From Haloarcula amylolytica JCM 13557 (GTDB taxonomy: Archaea; Halobacteriota; Halobacteria; Halobacteriales; Haloarculaceae), in the NCBI RefSeq assembly GCF_000336615.1, contig NZ_AOLW01000006.1, positions 273,349-337,348 on the forward strand: a stretch of 64,000 nt of DNA. Reading direction: 5' to 3'. The translations under genes and the position numbers were made by a program. Of this stretch, positions 8,289-17,942 are shown in pieces (within the stretch, counting starts at the first letter, position 1; each line of letters starts with the position of its first letter). Under the pieces are notes generated by a model. It saw only the letters and a list, made by a program, of their open reading frames with translations. It did no database searches and was not told the DNA's origin.

Positions 8289-11072
8289 ATGAGCGACCTC
8301 GACGAGGCCTACCAACTCGACTACTTCGAAGAGGAAGGCTTCCACAGACAGGAGTGTGCCTCCTGTGGCGATATGTTCTGGTCCCGTGTCGAGCGCGAGA
8401 CCTGCGGCGAACCGCCGTGTGCGGAGTACGACTTCATCGACAACCCCGGCTTCGACGAGTCCCACTCGCTGACGGAGATGCGCGAGGCGTTCCTCTCTTT
8501 CTTCGAGGACCGTGACCACGAGCGCATCGACCCGTACCCGGTGGCGGCCAACCGCTGGCGCGACGACGTGTTGTTGACCCAGGCGTCGATCTACGACTTC
8601 CAGCCGCTGGTCACCTCGGGGACGACGCCGCCCCCGGCGAACCCGCTGTGTATCAGCCAGCCCTGTATCCGGATGCAGGACATCGACAACGTCGGCAAGA
8701 CGGGGCGGCACACGATGGCCTTCGAGATGATGGCCCACCACGCGTTCAACGCGCGCGAGGACATCGAGGACCCCGAGCAGTACGCCTACGAGGGCGAGGT
8801 GTACTGGAAAGACGAGACGGTCCGGTACTGCGACGAACTGTTCGAGGAGATGGGCGCGAACCTGGACGAAATCGTCTACATCGAGGACCCGTGGGTCGGT
8901 GGCGGCAACGCCGGCCCGGCTATCGAGGTCATCTACCGCGGGGCGGAACTCGCCACGCTCGTCTTCATGTCGATGGAGCAGGACCCCGAGGGCGAGTACG
9001 AGATGAAAGACGGCAACCGGTACTCGCCGATGGACACTTACATCGTCGACACCGGCTACGGGCTCGAACGCTGGACCTGGATGAGCCAGGGAACCCCGAC
9101 GGTGTACGAGGCCGTCTACCCCGACATGATCGCCTTCCTCAAGGACAACGCCGGCATTGAACTCACCGACGAGGAGGAGCGCATCGTCCACGAGGCCGCG
9201 AAACTCGCGGGCCGAATGGACATCGACGAGGCCGAAGACATCGAGGCCGAACGCGACACCATCGCCGCCGAGATCGGCGTCGGGGTCGAGGAGATGCGGG
9301 ACCTGATGGCACCACTCGAGGACATCTACGCCATCGCCGACCACTGCCGGACGCTCGCGTACATGCTCGGCGACGGCATCGTCCCGTCGAACGTCGGGAC
9401 GGGCTATCTGGCCCGGATGGTGCTGCGCCGGACGAAGCGACTGGTCGACGGCGTCGGCGTCGACGCGCCACTCGACGAACTCGTTGATATGCAGGCCGAG
9501 CGACTGGGCTACGAGAACCGCGACACCATCCGCGACATCGTCCGCACCGAGGTCGAGAAGTACCGCGAGACGCTGGACCGGGGTGGCCGGCGCGTCCGCC
9601 AGTTGGCCGACGAGTACGCCGAGAAGGGCGAGCCGATCCCGACCGCGGAACTGGTCGAACTGTACGACTCCCACGGGATTCAGCCGGACATGGTCGAGGA
9701 GATCGCCGCCGAGAAAGGCGTCGCGGTCGACGTGCCCGACGACTTCTACGCGGTCGTCGCCCAGCGACACGGCGGCGACGACACCGCCACCGAGGAGTCA
9801 CGGACGCCCTACGAGGACCGGCTCGAAGAACTGCCCGAGACCGACCGGCTCTACTACGAGGACCAGCAGCGGACCGAGTTCGAGGCCGTCGTCCTTGAGG
9901 TGTTCGACCGCGACGACGACACCTACGACGTGGTGCTCGACCAGACCATGTTCTACCCCGAAGGCGGTGGCCAGCCGCCGGACCGGGGAACACTGTCGAC
10001 CGACGACGTCTCCGCCGAGGTGACCGACGTCCAGCAGTACGGCGACGTCATCGTCCACACCTGCGACGACGACCCTGGCAAGGGCGAGTTCGTCCGCGGC
10101 CAGGTCGACGCCACCCGCCGGCAGCGCCTGATGCAACACCACACGGCGACCCACATCGTCATCCACAGCGCCCGGCAGGTGCTCGGCGAGCACGTCAGGC
10201 AAGCCGGTGCCCAGAAGGGCACTGACTCCGCCCGCATCGACATCCGCCACTACGAGTCGGTGAGCCGCGAGGAGGTCAAGGAGATCGAACGCCTCGCGAA
10301 CGACATCGTGCAGGACAACATCGCCGTCTCCCAGGCGTGGCCCGACCGCAACGAGGCCGAGGAGCGCCACGGCTTCGACCTCTACCAGGGCGGCATCCCG
10401 GCCGGCGAGCAGATCCGGCTCATCACCGTCGGCGACGACGTGCAGGCCTGCGGTGGCACCCACGTCGCCCGAACCGGTGACATCGGGGCTGTCAAGCTCC
10501 TGAACACCGAGCGGATTCAGGACGGCGTCATCCGGCTAACGTTCGCGGCGGGCAACGCCGCCATCGAGGCCACCCAGCGTACCGAAGACGCACTCACCGA
10601 GGCCGCGGATATCCTCGACGTCGCGCCCGAAGCGGTGCCGGAGACCGCCGAGCGGTTCTTCGACGAGTGGAAGGCCCGCGGCAAGGAGATCGAACAGCTC
10701 AAGGAACAGCTCGCCGAGGCCCGCGCCAGCGGCGGCGGCGATAGCGAGGAAGTCGACGTGGGCGAGGCGACCGCCGTCGTCCAGCGCATCGACGCCGACA
10801 TGGACGAACTTCGCGCGCAAGCGAACGCTATCGTCGAACAGGGCAACATCGCGGTGCTCGGGTCGGGCCTCGACGGCGCGCAGTTCGTCGTTTCCGTGCC
10901 CGACGGCGTCGACGTCGACGCCGGTGAGGTCGTCGGTGAACTCGCCGGTCGCGTCGGCGGCGGCGGCGGCGGCCCGCCGGACTTCGCACAGGGCGGCGGC
11001 CCAGACACGGACGCGCTGGACGAGGCGCTTGAGGACGCCCCGGAGATACTGCGAACTGTGGCGAACGTCTGA
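8289..11072 (+). CDS. alaS: Alanyl-tRNA synthetase
   Basis: 927 residues, normal for the archaeal type. It charges tRNA-Ala. The N-terminal CxxC...CxxxxC region (about residues 19-41) is the archaeal-specific zinc insertion before the class II catalytic core. The editing domain carries HHTATH (about 617) and CGGTH (about 723), which bind zinc and clear mischarged Ser/Gly. A coiled-coil and a C-terminal Ala domain with a Gly-rich [14 protein letters not shown] segment follow. The start gives [18 protein letters not shown], the usual archaeal AlaS N-terminus. Long antisense open frames over this gene are GC-skew shadows. Confidence 0.98.
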   Translation: MSDLDEAYQLDYFEEEGFHRQECASCGDMFWSRVERETCGEPPCAEYDFIDNPGFDESHSLTEMREAFLSFFEDRDHERIDPYPVAANRWRDDVLLTQASIYDFQPLVTSGTTPPPANPLCISQPCIRMQDIDNVGKTGRHTMAFEMMAHHAFNAREDIEDPEQYAYEGEVYWKDETVRYCDELFEEMGANLDEIVYIEDPWVGGGNAGPAIEVIYRGAELATLVFMSMEQDPEGEYEMKDGNRYSPMDTYIVDTGYGLERWTWMSQGTPTVYEAVYPDMIAFLKDNAGIELTDEEERIVHEAAKLAGRMDIDEAEDIEAERDTIAAEIGVGVEEMRDLMAPLEDIYAIADHCRTLAYMLGDGIVPSNVGTGYLARMVLRRTKRLVDGVGVDAPLDELVDMQAERLGYENRDTIRDIVRTEVEKYRETLDRGGRRVRQLADEYAEKGEPIPTAELVELYDSHGIQPDMVEEIAAEKGVAVDVPDDFYAVVAQRHGGDDTATEESRTPYEDRLEELPETDRLYYEDQQRTEFEAVVLEVFDRDDDTYDVVLDQTMFYPEGGGQPPDRGTLSTDDVSAEVTDVQQYGDVIVHTCDDDPGKGEFVRGQVDATRRQRLMQHHTATHIVIHSARQVLGEHVRQAGAQKGTDSARIDIRHYESVSREEVKEIERLANDIVQDNIAVSQAWPDRNEAEERHGFDLYQGGIPAGEQIRLITVGDDVQACGGTHVARTGDIGAVKLLNTERIQDGVIRLTFAAGNAAIEATQRTEDALTEAADILDVAPEAVPETAERFFDEWKARGKEIEQLKEQLAEARASGGGDSEEVDVGEATAVVQRIDADMDELRAQANAIVEQGNIAVLGSGLDGAQFVVSVPDGVDVDAGEVVGELAGRVGGGGGGPPDFAQGGGPDTDALDEALEDAPEILRTVANV

Positions 11073-11342
11073 GACGGACTGCTGCATCATTTCCGCATCG
11101 ACCACCTGCGGACGGCGACTATCACGGGAACCAGGGACAGCGTCCGCCTGAATCGTCCCCGTTCTTTCTCACCGCTGGTTCCGTTCTACGCTCGGTTACC
11201 TCGGACAGTTGTCCGATTAAGACTCGATATTCTGCCCGAACGGTCCGAATACACTCAAGAGATACAATTACATTTAGTTGTAGTAGGTGTATCTGGATGA
11301 GTTTCCAAAAGTATTTTCAGTAACTGCCCATCTATAGCAGAT

Positions 11343-11498
11343 ATGAGCGGAGAACGTGACCTCGCACACATTCAGTCCCATACCGAATACATACGGTCAC
11401 AACGGACGTGTCGGCGATGTGGGACCAGTATTCCCGCTGCTAGCGGCCGTGCTACCGATGAACTGTGTGAAAACTGCAGTGCCACCCGTGCTACCTGA
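11343..11498 (+). CDS. Small four-cysteine zinc protein (51 aa)
   Basis: 51 residues, too short for many gene finders. It has CRRC (C23, C26) and CENC (C42, C45), a complete CxxC-x15-CxxC zinc ribbon. The ATG is at 11343-11345 with an AT-rich element (GTATTTTC) about 30 nt upstream. Its stop at 11496-11498 lies 3 nt before the next ATG on the same strand, so it is likely cotranscribed with the DUF7511-like gene. Family and function are not recognised beyond the zinc-ribbon microprotein class common in haloarchaea. Confidence 0.75.
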   Translation: MSGERDLAHIQSHTEYIRSQRTCRRCGTSIPAASGRATDELCENCSATRAT

Positions 11499-11501
11499 CC
11501 C

Positions 11502-11693
11502 ATGAGTACGACCACGACGCCCCCGTCGGACACTGACCTGGACGAAGCGCCGGAGTTCGAACTGGACTGCCTGTACGACGACCCCGAGAACCCCTCGGAG
11601 CTGACGATTTTCCCCTCGGACCGCCAGCAATCCGTGACCGAGTGGGTCACTGCGGATCGGTCAGCGGCCGTCTCTCTCGACGAACTGCGCTGA
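11502..11693 (+). CDS. DUF7511-like small protein (63 aa)
   Basis: 63 acidic residues. The conserved half runs LTIFPSDRQQSVTEWVTAD...VSLDELR. Two other genes in this window (51945-52151 and 52208-52411) share the plan: a variable N-terminus, a strand with aliphatic-(F/Y)-P-like residues, an acidic gap, a conserved tryptophan (EW/NW/QW), a short spacer and a final V-x-L-x-x-(R/Q). I recognise this as the haloarchaeal DUF7511 type. Function is unknown. It starts 3 nt after the upstream zinc microprotein. Confidence 0.8.
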   Translation: MSTTTTPPSDTDLDEAPEFELDCLYDDPENPSELTIFPSDRQQSVTEWVTADRSAAVSLDELR

Positions 11694-11711
11694 GCGGCGC
11701 GTCACGCTCGC

Positions 11712-13574
11712 CTATTTACCCTGACACAGCCGTCTGGCGTCCCGCATCGCCTCGTTGGTCTCGCAGACGAGTGTCAGGTGGTCGCCGCTCGCGAGGCGGA
11801 AATCGCTGTCGGGGACTCTGTCTGTTCCGTTACGGCTTACCATTGCGACCAGGCAGCCGTCCGGGAGCTTGTCGGCGGTTTCCTCTATCGTCCGGTCGAT
11901 CAGCGACTCGTTCCTGAGTTCGACCTCCAGTACGTCCCCCGTTCGCCCGGAGTCCGACAGCCAGTGGGCCAGCGCCGGTCGCTCGACCGCGTCGTCGATG
12001 GCGTCGGCGACGGCGAAGCCGGCGGAGATCGTTTCGACGTCGAGGTCCTCGAAGGCCTCGACGTTGTTCGGCTGGTTCGCTCTGGCGACCACGGTATCGA
12101 CGTCGAACCGAGTCGTCGCCAGTTGTGCGACGAGCAGGTTCACGTCGTCGTCTGCGGTCGCGGCGACGACAACGGACGCCCGGTCCGCCCCTGCTTCTTC
12201 GAGGACGTGCGCGTTCGTCGCGTCCCCGTGGACGATGCGGTGGCCGTCGGCCCGCGTCCGCTCGACCGTGTCCTCGTCGCTGTCGATGAGGACGACCTCC
12301 TCGCCGCGTGATTCGTATCGTACTGCCAGTTCCCGGCCGACGCGACCGCCGCCGACGATGAGTGTTTGCATGGGAAGGATGTCGAGCGCTTGCGCGAAGT
12401 GACGGGCCAGCCCGCCTTGAAACATGACGGTCGTGAAGATGACGAGAAAGACAGTCCCGACGAGGACCGTCGCAGCATCCGGGTTCTCGGGACGCAGTTC
12501 GATGGCGAACAGCGTGGCGACGCTGGCCGGGACGATACCGCGCGGCCCCATCGCGCCGACGAACATCCGCTCTCGAACGGTCAGTCGCCCACCCAGCGTC
12601 GAGAGGAACACGCCGAGCGGGCGGACGAGCGTGACGACGACGATGACGACGACGAGTCCGCCGATTCCGAGCGCACGCAGGTCACCGAGCGATAGCTGGG
12701 CGGCCAACACGATGAAGACGAACGAGAGGACAAACAGCGTGATACCGCCCTTGAACTCGGCGATCTCCTCTTCGTGGGGGAGGTCAGCGTTCCCCAGTAC
12801 GATACCGGCAACGGCGGCGGCCGCGATGCCGGCCTCCGAGAGCCACATGCTTCCCAGCGCGTACGCCAGCAGCGCCGCGGTCAGGACCACCGCCCGGGCG
12901 TTTTGCATGGCGTTGTCCGCCGAAAGGTGCCACCGCCGGAGCAGGAGTGCGATGCCGCCGCCGACGGCGATACCGACGATGTGGCCCACGACCAGCCGGG
13001 CGACGAACGCCTCGACGACGACCACCGGCGAGGACTGGCTCGCGATGACGAACTCGAACGTCGCCACCGCAAGGATGGCTGCGGTCACGTCGTTGATGAT
13101 GCCCTCGGTCTCCAGCGCTGCGGCGACCCGATCCCTGACTGGGACCACCTGCATGATCGGCGTGATGACCGTCGGCCCGGTGGCGATCAGCAGGCTCCCG
13201 ACGAGGACGGCAACTGGCCACGTCGTCCCGAACACGACCTTGACGGCGACGGCGGTTCCGACGAGCGAGACGAACGCGCCGATTGTCACCAGTCCAAGCG
13301 CCTCCCTGGACGCTTCACGGACTCGCTCGACGGTGAGGTGGAACGCCCCCTCGAAGACGATGATACCGACGCTGAGGCCGACGATAGCCTGCAGCCCGGC
13401 CTGTCCGAATATCGCGGGGTCGACGAGGTCGAGGGCCTGCGGGCCGACGAAGACGCCGGCGACCAGCAGGAACGCGACGCTCGGGATCTGGAGCCAGTCG
13501 GCGACCAGTTGCGCGGCGACACCCAGACTCACGACCAACACGACAGCGCCGATAAGTGATGCTGCTCCGGACAC
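11712..13574 (-). CDS. Cation:proton antiporter with TrkA-N and TrkA-C domains
   Basis: 620 residues. Residues 1 to about 390 hold about 12 hydrophobic helices of the CPA Na+/H+ exchanger family, including IVFEGAFHLTVERVR, GPTVITPIM and the AMGPRGIVPA motif. Next comes a Rossmann RCK/TrkA-N domain starting TLIVGGGRVGRELA, with the acidic end of strand 2 at VVLIDSDED, then a TrkA-C domain to the C-terminus. The fusion suggests an exporter of Na+ or K+ gated by nucleotide or by a ligand on TrkA-C. It stands alone, convergent with the DUF7511-like gene. Confidence 0.93.
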   Translation of the reverse strand: MSGAASLIGAVVLVVSLGVAAQLVADWLQIPSVAFLLVAGVFVGPQALDLVDPAIFGQAGLQAIVGLSVGIIVFEGAFHLTVERVREASREALGLVTIGAFVSLVGTAVAVKVVFGTTWPVAVLVGSLLIATGPTVITPIMQVVPVRDRVAAALETEGIINDVTAAILAVATFEFVIASQSSPVVVVEAFVARLVVGHIVGIAVGGGIALLLRRWHLSADNAMQNARAVVLTAALLAYALGSMWLSEAGIAAAAVAGIVLGNADLPHEEEIAEFKGGITLFVLSFVFIVLAAQLSLGDLRALGIGGLVVVIVVVTLVRPLGVFLSTLGGRLTVRERMFVGAMGPRGIVPASVATLFAIELRPENPDAATVLVGTVFLVIFTTVMFQGGLARHFAQALDILPMQTLIVGGGRVGRELAVRYESRGEEVVLIDSDEDTVERTRADGHRIVHGDATNAHVLEEAGADRASVVVAATADDDVNLLVAQLATTRFDVDTVVARANQPNNVEAFEDLDVETISAGFAVADAIDDAVERPALAHWLSDSGRTGDVLEVELRNESLIDRTIEETADKLPDGCLVAMVSRNGTDRVPDSDFRLASGDHLTLVCETNEAMRDARRLCQGK

Positions 13575-13656
13575 GGGATTGGCGGCCCTTCGACAGCCAG
13601 CGCTAAAGACCTACTCACCGAAAGAGACACACCGCCGGCGCGGGAATCGACGGCTA

Positions 13657-14418
13657 ATGCCGACCGCACGCAACCGCGACGTGTCCCTCTACTACGAAGC
13701 CGACGGCGACGGCCCCACCGTCGTGTTCATCAACGACGTGGGGTACGGGGCGTGGCTCTGGGGCTGGCACTACGACGCCGTCGCCGGTCCCTACGAGACG
13801 GTGGTGTGGGACCTCCGCGGAACCGGCCGGTCGGACGCGCCGGCGGGACCGTACGACGCGGACACGCTGGCGGCTGACCTCGAAGCCGTGCTGGCCGACC
13901 ACGGCGTCGGGAGCGCCCACCTCGTCGGGGCCGGCCTCGGCGGGATGGTCGCGCTCGAATACGCCCACCAGTACAACCGCGCCCGTTCGCTGACGCTGTA
14001 CTGTACGGCGGGATCTGGCGATGCGGTGGATCGGGCGGAACTGGACGCGCTCGCGCTGGATGCCCCATCGTCGCTTGCAGGAGCGTTTTCGCCGGCGTTC
14101 CGCGAACACGACCCGGACCTCATGGAGCGGATCGCAGGCTGGCGCGCTGACGAGGACGCTACTGGCGCGGCCCGAGACGCGCAGGCCAACGCAATGACGG
14201 CTTTCGACCCGCCGCCGCTGTACGAGATTACCCAGCCCGCCGAGGTGTACTACGGTCTGGACGACCCCGTCGTGTCGCCGGCGGCCGCGCAGTCGCTGGC
14301 GGCCGATCTCCCCCGTGGAACCGGGGAGGCCGTCGAGGGTCGCCACTGCTGTTTCATCGAGTACGCGCCGGCGGTGACTGACCGATTGCTGGCGCTACTG
14401 GACGAGCAGACAGAGTAA
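13657..14418 (+). CDS. Alpha/beta-fold hydrolase-like protein lacking the nucleophile serine
   Basis: 253 residues with an alpha/beta hydrolase fold: the oxyanion-region strand VVFINDVGYG, the WDLRGTGRSD motif, the nucleophile elbow at 91-95, a DDPVV segment with the acid residue and a late EGRHCCF segment with the histidine. At the elbow, where the family has G-x-S-x-G, the sequence is GAGLG, so the serine position (93) is glycine. The acid and histidine remain. It may be a non-hydrolytic member or use another nucleophile. The start ATG is at 13657; an upstream antisense extension of the frame is not real. Confidence 0.85.
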   Translation: MPTARNRDVSLYYEADGDGPTVVFINDVGYGAWLWGWHYDAVAGPYETVVWDLRGTGRSDAPAGPYDADTLAADLEAVLADHGVGSAHLVGAGLGGMVALEYAHQYNRARSLTLYCTAGSGDAVDRAELDALALDAPSSLAGAFSPAFREHDPDLMERIAGWRADEDATGAARDAQANAMTAFDPPPLYEITQPAEVYYGLDDPVVSPAAAQSLAADLPRGTGEAVEGRHCCFIEYAPAVTDRLLALLDEQTE

Positions 14419-14476
14419 CTATTGCACCGGGTGGCCGGACGCAATCCACAAATACGCGGCCTGATAGGTGATACGT

Positions 14477-15064
14477 ATGACCGACCGGACGGCGGCCGTC
14501 ACGCGGACCACGGCCGAGACGGACATCGAGGTCACGCTCGACGTCGACGGCGACGGCGACAGCACCATCGACACCGGCATCGGCTTCTTCGACCACATGC
14601 TCGACTCCTTTTCGACCCACGGGCTGTTCGACCTGACCGTGCAGTGCGACGGCGATCTGGACATCGACGACCACCACACCGTCGAGGATGTCGCCATCAC
14701 GCTCGGCGAGGCCTTCACCGAGGCACTGGACGACAAGCGCGGAATCCGCCGGTTCGCCGACCGCAAGGTCCCGCTGGACGAGGCTGTTGCGAGCGTCGTC
14801 GTCGACATCTCCGGCCGGCCGTACTTCGAGTTCGACGGTAAGTTCTCACAGGCCTCGGTCGGTGGGATGACCAGCCACATGGCCAAGCATTTCTGCCGCT
14901 CACTGTCGATGAACGCCGGGCTGACGCTGCACTGCGGCGTCGAGGGCGAGAACGCTCATCACGAGATCGAGGCGCTGTTCAAGGGGCTGGCGCGGGCGCT
15001 CGACGATGCGACCCGTATCGACGAGCGACGCTCCGACGTGGCGAGTACGAAGGGCGAACTGTAG
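14477..15064 (+). CDS. hisB: Imidazoleglycerol-phosphate dehydratase
   Basis: 195 residues, monofunctional HisB as in other archaea. It dehydrates imidazole glycerol phosphate to imidazole acetol phosphate in histidine synthesis. Metal-binding motifs: [18 protein letters not shown] and near the end [11 protein letters not shown], which supply the histidines and glutamates for two manganese sites. The ATG at 14477 is preferred over a GTG three codons upstream because an AT-rich element lies about 26 nt before it. hisA and hisI are elsewhere in the window, so the pathway genes are scattered. Confidence 0.97.
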   Translation: MTDRTAAVTRTTAETDIEVTLDVDGDGDSTIDTGIGFFDHMLDSFSTHGLFDLTVQCDGDLDIDDHHTVEDVAITLGEAFTEALDDKRGIRRFADRKVPLDEAVASVVVDISGRPYFEFDGKFSQASVGGMTSHMAKHFCRSLSMNAGLTLHCGVEGENAHHEIEALFKGLARALDDATRIDERRSDVASTKGEL

Positions 15065-15130
15065 CCGACCGCGACCCCTCGTTTCGACCGCTGTCGGCAC
15101 CGATTAGTGGCCCCGCGTCCACCGTTCCGT

Positions 15131-15634
15131 ATGTTCGACGAGATCATGCAGAAATTCGAGGACTCTCCCGGTCAGCAGGACGTCATCCGCTTGCTGCTGG
15201 AACGAGGGTTCTCCGTCAACGAGGACGGCCGCGTCGTCTCGGGCGGTATCGAAATCCCGAACACGGGTATCGCCCGCGAGGCCGACGTCGACCGCCGCGT
15301 GGTCAACGCGACGACGGACGCGATTCTCGACGACGACGACCTGCGGCGCATCTTCCGCAATATCTCCTCCGTGCCGAGCCTGCTCGATCTCGCCCCGGTG
15401 CTCGATCTGCACGCAGTGACCGTCACCGTCCGCGCCGCCGACGAGTCCGGCATCGTCTCGACGGTCACGTCGGCTATCGCCGACCACGGCATCTCTATCC
15501 GCCAGGTCCTGAGCGAAGACCCCGAGTTCACCGACGAACCGAAACTGTACGTCATCACTGACGAGGAACTGCCCGGCGACCTCATCAACGAAATCCGCCG
15601 TCTGGCGTTCGTCCGGACCATCGAACTGGCGTAA
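15131..15634 (+). CDS. ACT-domain amino-acid-binding regulator (COG2150 type)
   Basis: 167 residues. The N-terminal part (MFDEIMQKFEDSPGQQDVIRL) is a compact helical region, probably a winged-helix-like domain with a VNEDGRVVSGGIEIPNTGIARE beta part. The C-terminal half is an ACT domain (AVTVTVRAADESGIVSTVTSAI). This is the archaeal 'regulator of amino acid metabolism' family; a ligand amino acid is expected but unknown. Its stop overlaps the next start by one base (TAATG), so it is translationally coupled to the ferredoxin-like gene. Confidence 0.87.
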   Translation: MFDEIMQKFEDSPGQQDVIRLLLERGFSVNEDGRVVSGGIEIPNTGIAREADVDRRVVNATTDAILDDDDLRRIFRNISSVPSLLDLAPVLDLHAVTVTVRAADESGIVSTVTSAIADHGISIRQVLSEDPEFTDEPKLYVITDEELPGDLINEIRRLAFVRTIELA

Positions 15635-15969
15635 TGGCAGCAACGCTCACCGTCGAGACGCCCGCGGGAGAAACCCACGAACTCACCGCCGAACGTGGGG
15701 CTGTCCTCCGGGACGTGCTTCTCGATGCCGACCTCTCGCCGCACGGCCGCTACGCCAAGCGGGTCAACTGCGGCGGCCGCGGCATCTGTGCCACCTGCGG
15801 CGTCCGTCTCGCCGAGCCGCCCGACCCCGACCACTGGCACGACGACCTCGCCGACCGCTTTGGCTACCCGCGACTCTCCTGTCAGCTCCGGGTTCGGGAC
15901 GGAATGCGGGTCAAACTGCTTGACAAGCGGGTCTGGGGGTCGCGGCAACCGGACGGCAGGACGGACTGA
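15634..15969 (+). CDS. 2Fe-2S ferredoxin-domain protein
   Basis: 111 residues with a plant-type 2Fe-2S fold. The cluster ligands are in VNCGGRGICATCGV (C-x5-C-x2-C) and a fourth cysteine in RLSCQL. It lacks the long acidic N-terminal insertion of the main halophilic ferredoxin at 43643, so it is a second type of electron carrier or cofactor-binding domain. Its ATG overlaps the stop of the ACT-domain gene by one base. The partner enzyme is not evident from neighbours. Confidence 0.9.
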   Translation: MAATLTVETPAGETHELTAERGAVLRDVLLDADLSPHGRYAKRVNCGGRGICATCGVRLAEPPDPDHWHDDLADRFGYPRLSCQLRVRDGMRVKLLDKRVWGSRQPDGRTD

Positions 15970-16027
15970 CTCACTGCTGGGAGCGCGAACGACAAACGCT
16001 ATTCCGACGCCGGGCGTACGCCGGCCC

Positions 16028-16630
16028 GTGACGGACAGCTATCGGACCGTTCCGGGCCGCGGCGAGGCGCGCTTCGAGGTACGGGGCTCGGAGTTCATCG
16101 GCCACGTCGCCCCGGCGACGACCGTCGAAGCCGCCGAGGCGTTCGTCGACGCCGTCAGGGAGGAGTACGCCGACGCCACCCACAACGTCCCCGCCTACCG
16201 CGTCCGCGCGGACCCTTTTCGGGAGTATGCCAGCGACGACGGCGAACCGAGCGGCAGCGCCGGCGACCCCGCGCTGAACGTTCTCCAGCAACGCGATATC
16301 GAGAACGTCGTCGCCGTCGTCACGCGCTACTACGGCGGGACGAACCTCGGCGTCGGCGGCCTAGCCAGTGCCTACTCCAGAGCGGTGAAAGAGGGCGTTG
16401 ACGACGCAGGCGTGGTCGAGGAGGTGCCCCACGAGCAGTTCACCGTAACCGTCGCCTACGACGACTCCGGCACCGTTCGGAGCCTGCTTGAATCAGCAGG
16501 TGTCGAGTTCGAGGCCGACTACGAGGCAGAAGTCGTCTTCGAGGTTCGGGTGCCCACTGTGGAGGGCAGCGAACTGCGGGACCGAATTCGGAGCGCGACC
16601 AGCGGGCGGGCGGCTATCGAACTGGCGTGA
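16028..16630 (+). CDS. YigZ/IMPACT family protein
   Basis: 200 residues from the GTG at 16028-16030. The N-terminal IMPACT domain shows the family signature: GRGEARFEVRGSEFIGH, then HNVPAYRV, DDGEPSGSAGDP and VVAVVTRYYGGTNLGVGGLASAYS. The C-terminal DUF1949-like domain (EFEADYEAEVVFEVRV) completes the usual YigZ architecture. The eukaryotic homologue IMPACT regulates the kinase GCN2; the prokaryotic role is unclear. A GTG start is accepted because the preceding frame has no ATG and overlaps the ferredoxin gene. It converges on the YgfZ gene with a 6 nt spacer. Confidence 0.93.
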   Translation: MTDSYRTVPGRGEARFEVRGSEFIGHVAPATTVEAAEAFVDAVREEYADATHNVPAYRVRADPFREYASDDGEPSGSAGDPALNVLQQRDIENVVAVVTRYYGGTNLGVGGLASAYSRAVKEGVDDAGVVEEVPHEQFTVTVAYDDSGTVRSLLESAGVEFEADYEAEVVFEVRVPTVEGSELRDRIRSATSGRAAIELA

Positions 16631-16636
16631 CCCTCG

Positions 16637-17722
16637 CTACTCGTAGGTCGGCAACCGCGCCGACTGCGCCGAGCCGTCGATAAAGGGCAGGTCGACCTGC
16701 TGTGCGCTGACCGGTTCACCGTCGATGCGGATGGTCAGCGCGTCTTCGGGCCGTTCCCAACTGAGATTCGCCAGCGCAATCGGGGCCTCCCGCATCGGGC
16801 TCCGGCCGGCCCGGGTCACGTCGCCGACGTGCTCGTCGCCAGCGAACACCGCGGCACCGGATTCGGGGCATTCCTCGACGGCGAGGCCGACTAATCGTTG
16901 AGTGGGGTGTCCCCGGTTCTCGATGCGGGAGACGACCTCCTGACCGACGTAACACCCTTTCTCGAAGTCGAGAGCGTTCCGCAGGCCCAGATTGTTTGGA
17001 AGCGCCCCCTCGATTTCGGTGTCGAACAGCGGCGTGCCGGCCTCTAACGTCAGCGTCTCCCAGGTCCGGTAGCCGAAGGGAACGGCGTTGAGCCCGCGGT
17101 TGACGAGCGTGTCGAAGACGGCCTCGGCGTCATCGGCGCTACAGACAACGTCGTAGCTCTCCTCGCCGGCGAGGTTGTCCGTCCGGATGACGGAGACGCC
17201 GGCGTCGCCGAGTTCGCCCCGCTCGAAGGTCAGCGGTGCCGGCGGGGTACCGGTCTGGTGGAGAACGCTTGCGATTTTCTCTGTCGCTTTCGGCCCGTGG
17301 ACGCCGAAGACGGCGAAGTCGTCGGTCGCCACCTCGAACTCGACGTCCTGAATGAACGTCTTGTCCGCCCACTCCGCGGCAAGGTCCTCGGCTTTCTGGG
17401 GCGGTGTGAACACGAGCAGGCGCTCGCCGGCGTTGTACACGTACATGTCCGTGTCGACGCGGCCGTCGGGGTCGAGCAGGAGCGCGTAACAGCCCGCGCC
17501 GTCATCGTCTGGCACGCGGTTCGAGACGGCATTGTCGACGTAGTCGACGCGGTCCTCGCCGGTGACGACAATCACGCCGTAGCCGTACTCCATCGCTCCG
17601 ACGACGTTCCGAACTGCGCGGTGGGTCCGCTCCGGTCGCCCGTAGTTGTCGACGACGCTCCGACCACCGACCTCCCTGAACGTCGCTCCGTGGGCCTCGT
17701 GAACGGACTCGAGAACAGTCAT
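16637..17722 (-). CDS. Folate-binding YgfZ/GcvT-like protein
   Basis: 361 residues. It has the GcvT-type folate-binding fold with the YgfZ signature KGCYVGQEVVSR around residue 255-266, where the cysteine is conserved in YgfZ but absent from true GcvT. YgfZ-type proteins assist iron-sulfur cluster assembly or repair using tetrahydrofolate. No other glycine-cleavage genes are adjacent, which supports YgfZ over aminomethyltransferase. The start MTVLESVHEAHGATF is the first ATG and gives full-length alignment with the family. It is convergent with the YigZ gene. Confidence 0.9.
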   Translation of the reverse strand: MTVLESVHEAHGATFREVGGRSVVDNYGRPERTHRAVRNVVGAMEYGYGVIVVTGEDRVDYVDNAVSNRVPDDDGAGCYALLLDPDGRVDTDMYVYNAGERLLVFTPPQKAEDLAAEWADKTFIQDVEFEVATDDFAVFGVHGPKATEKIASVLHQTGTPPAPLTFERGELGDAGVSVIRTDNLAGEESYDVVCSADDAEAVFDTLVNRGLNAVPFGYRTWETLTLEAGTPLFDTEIEGALPNNLGLRNALDFEKGCYVGQEVVSRIENRGHPTQRLVGLAVEECPESGAAVFAGDEHVGDVTRAGRSPMREAPIALANLSWERPEDALTIRIDGEPVSAQQVDLPFIDGSAQSARLPTYE

Positions 17723-17942
17723 TGTACGGGCATGCGGCCCTCGTGGGGAAAAACGTCCCGTTAGCGCCGTCGGTGTGTGCGGGAAGGGGCTACAAGCCGT
17801 GCGGCCATCGTCACGGCGGCGGTGACGCGCTGACCGCTGCCGTCTGTCGCGTCCACGGTCTAATTGTCACCGCGTCACGGCGGACGTCCCTGGCTCATAG
17901 CGGAGTAAACAGAGATCGGTACGGCCGGCCGGTACGTGCCAC

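Noticed and set aside
8214..9770. 518-codon minus-strand frame over alaS
   Set aside because: Antisense to a clear alaS; a GC-rich shadow frame typical of codon bias, no recognisable domain.
12424..13656. 411-codon upstream extension of the alpha/beta hydrolase frame
   Set aside because: Lies antisense to the antiporter gene; the family start matches the ATG at 13657.
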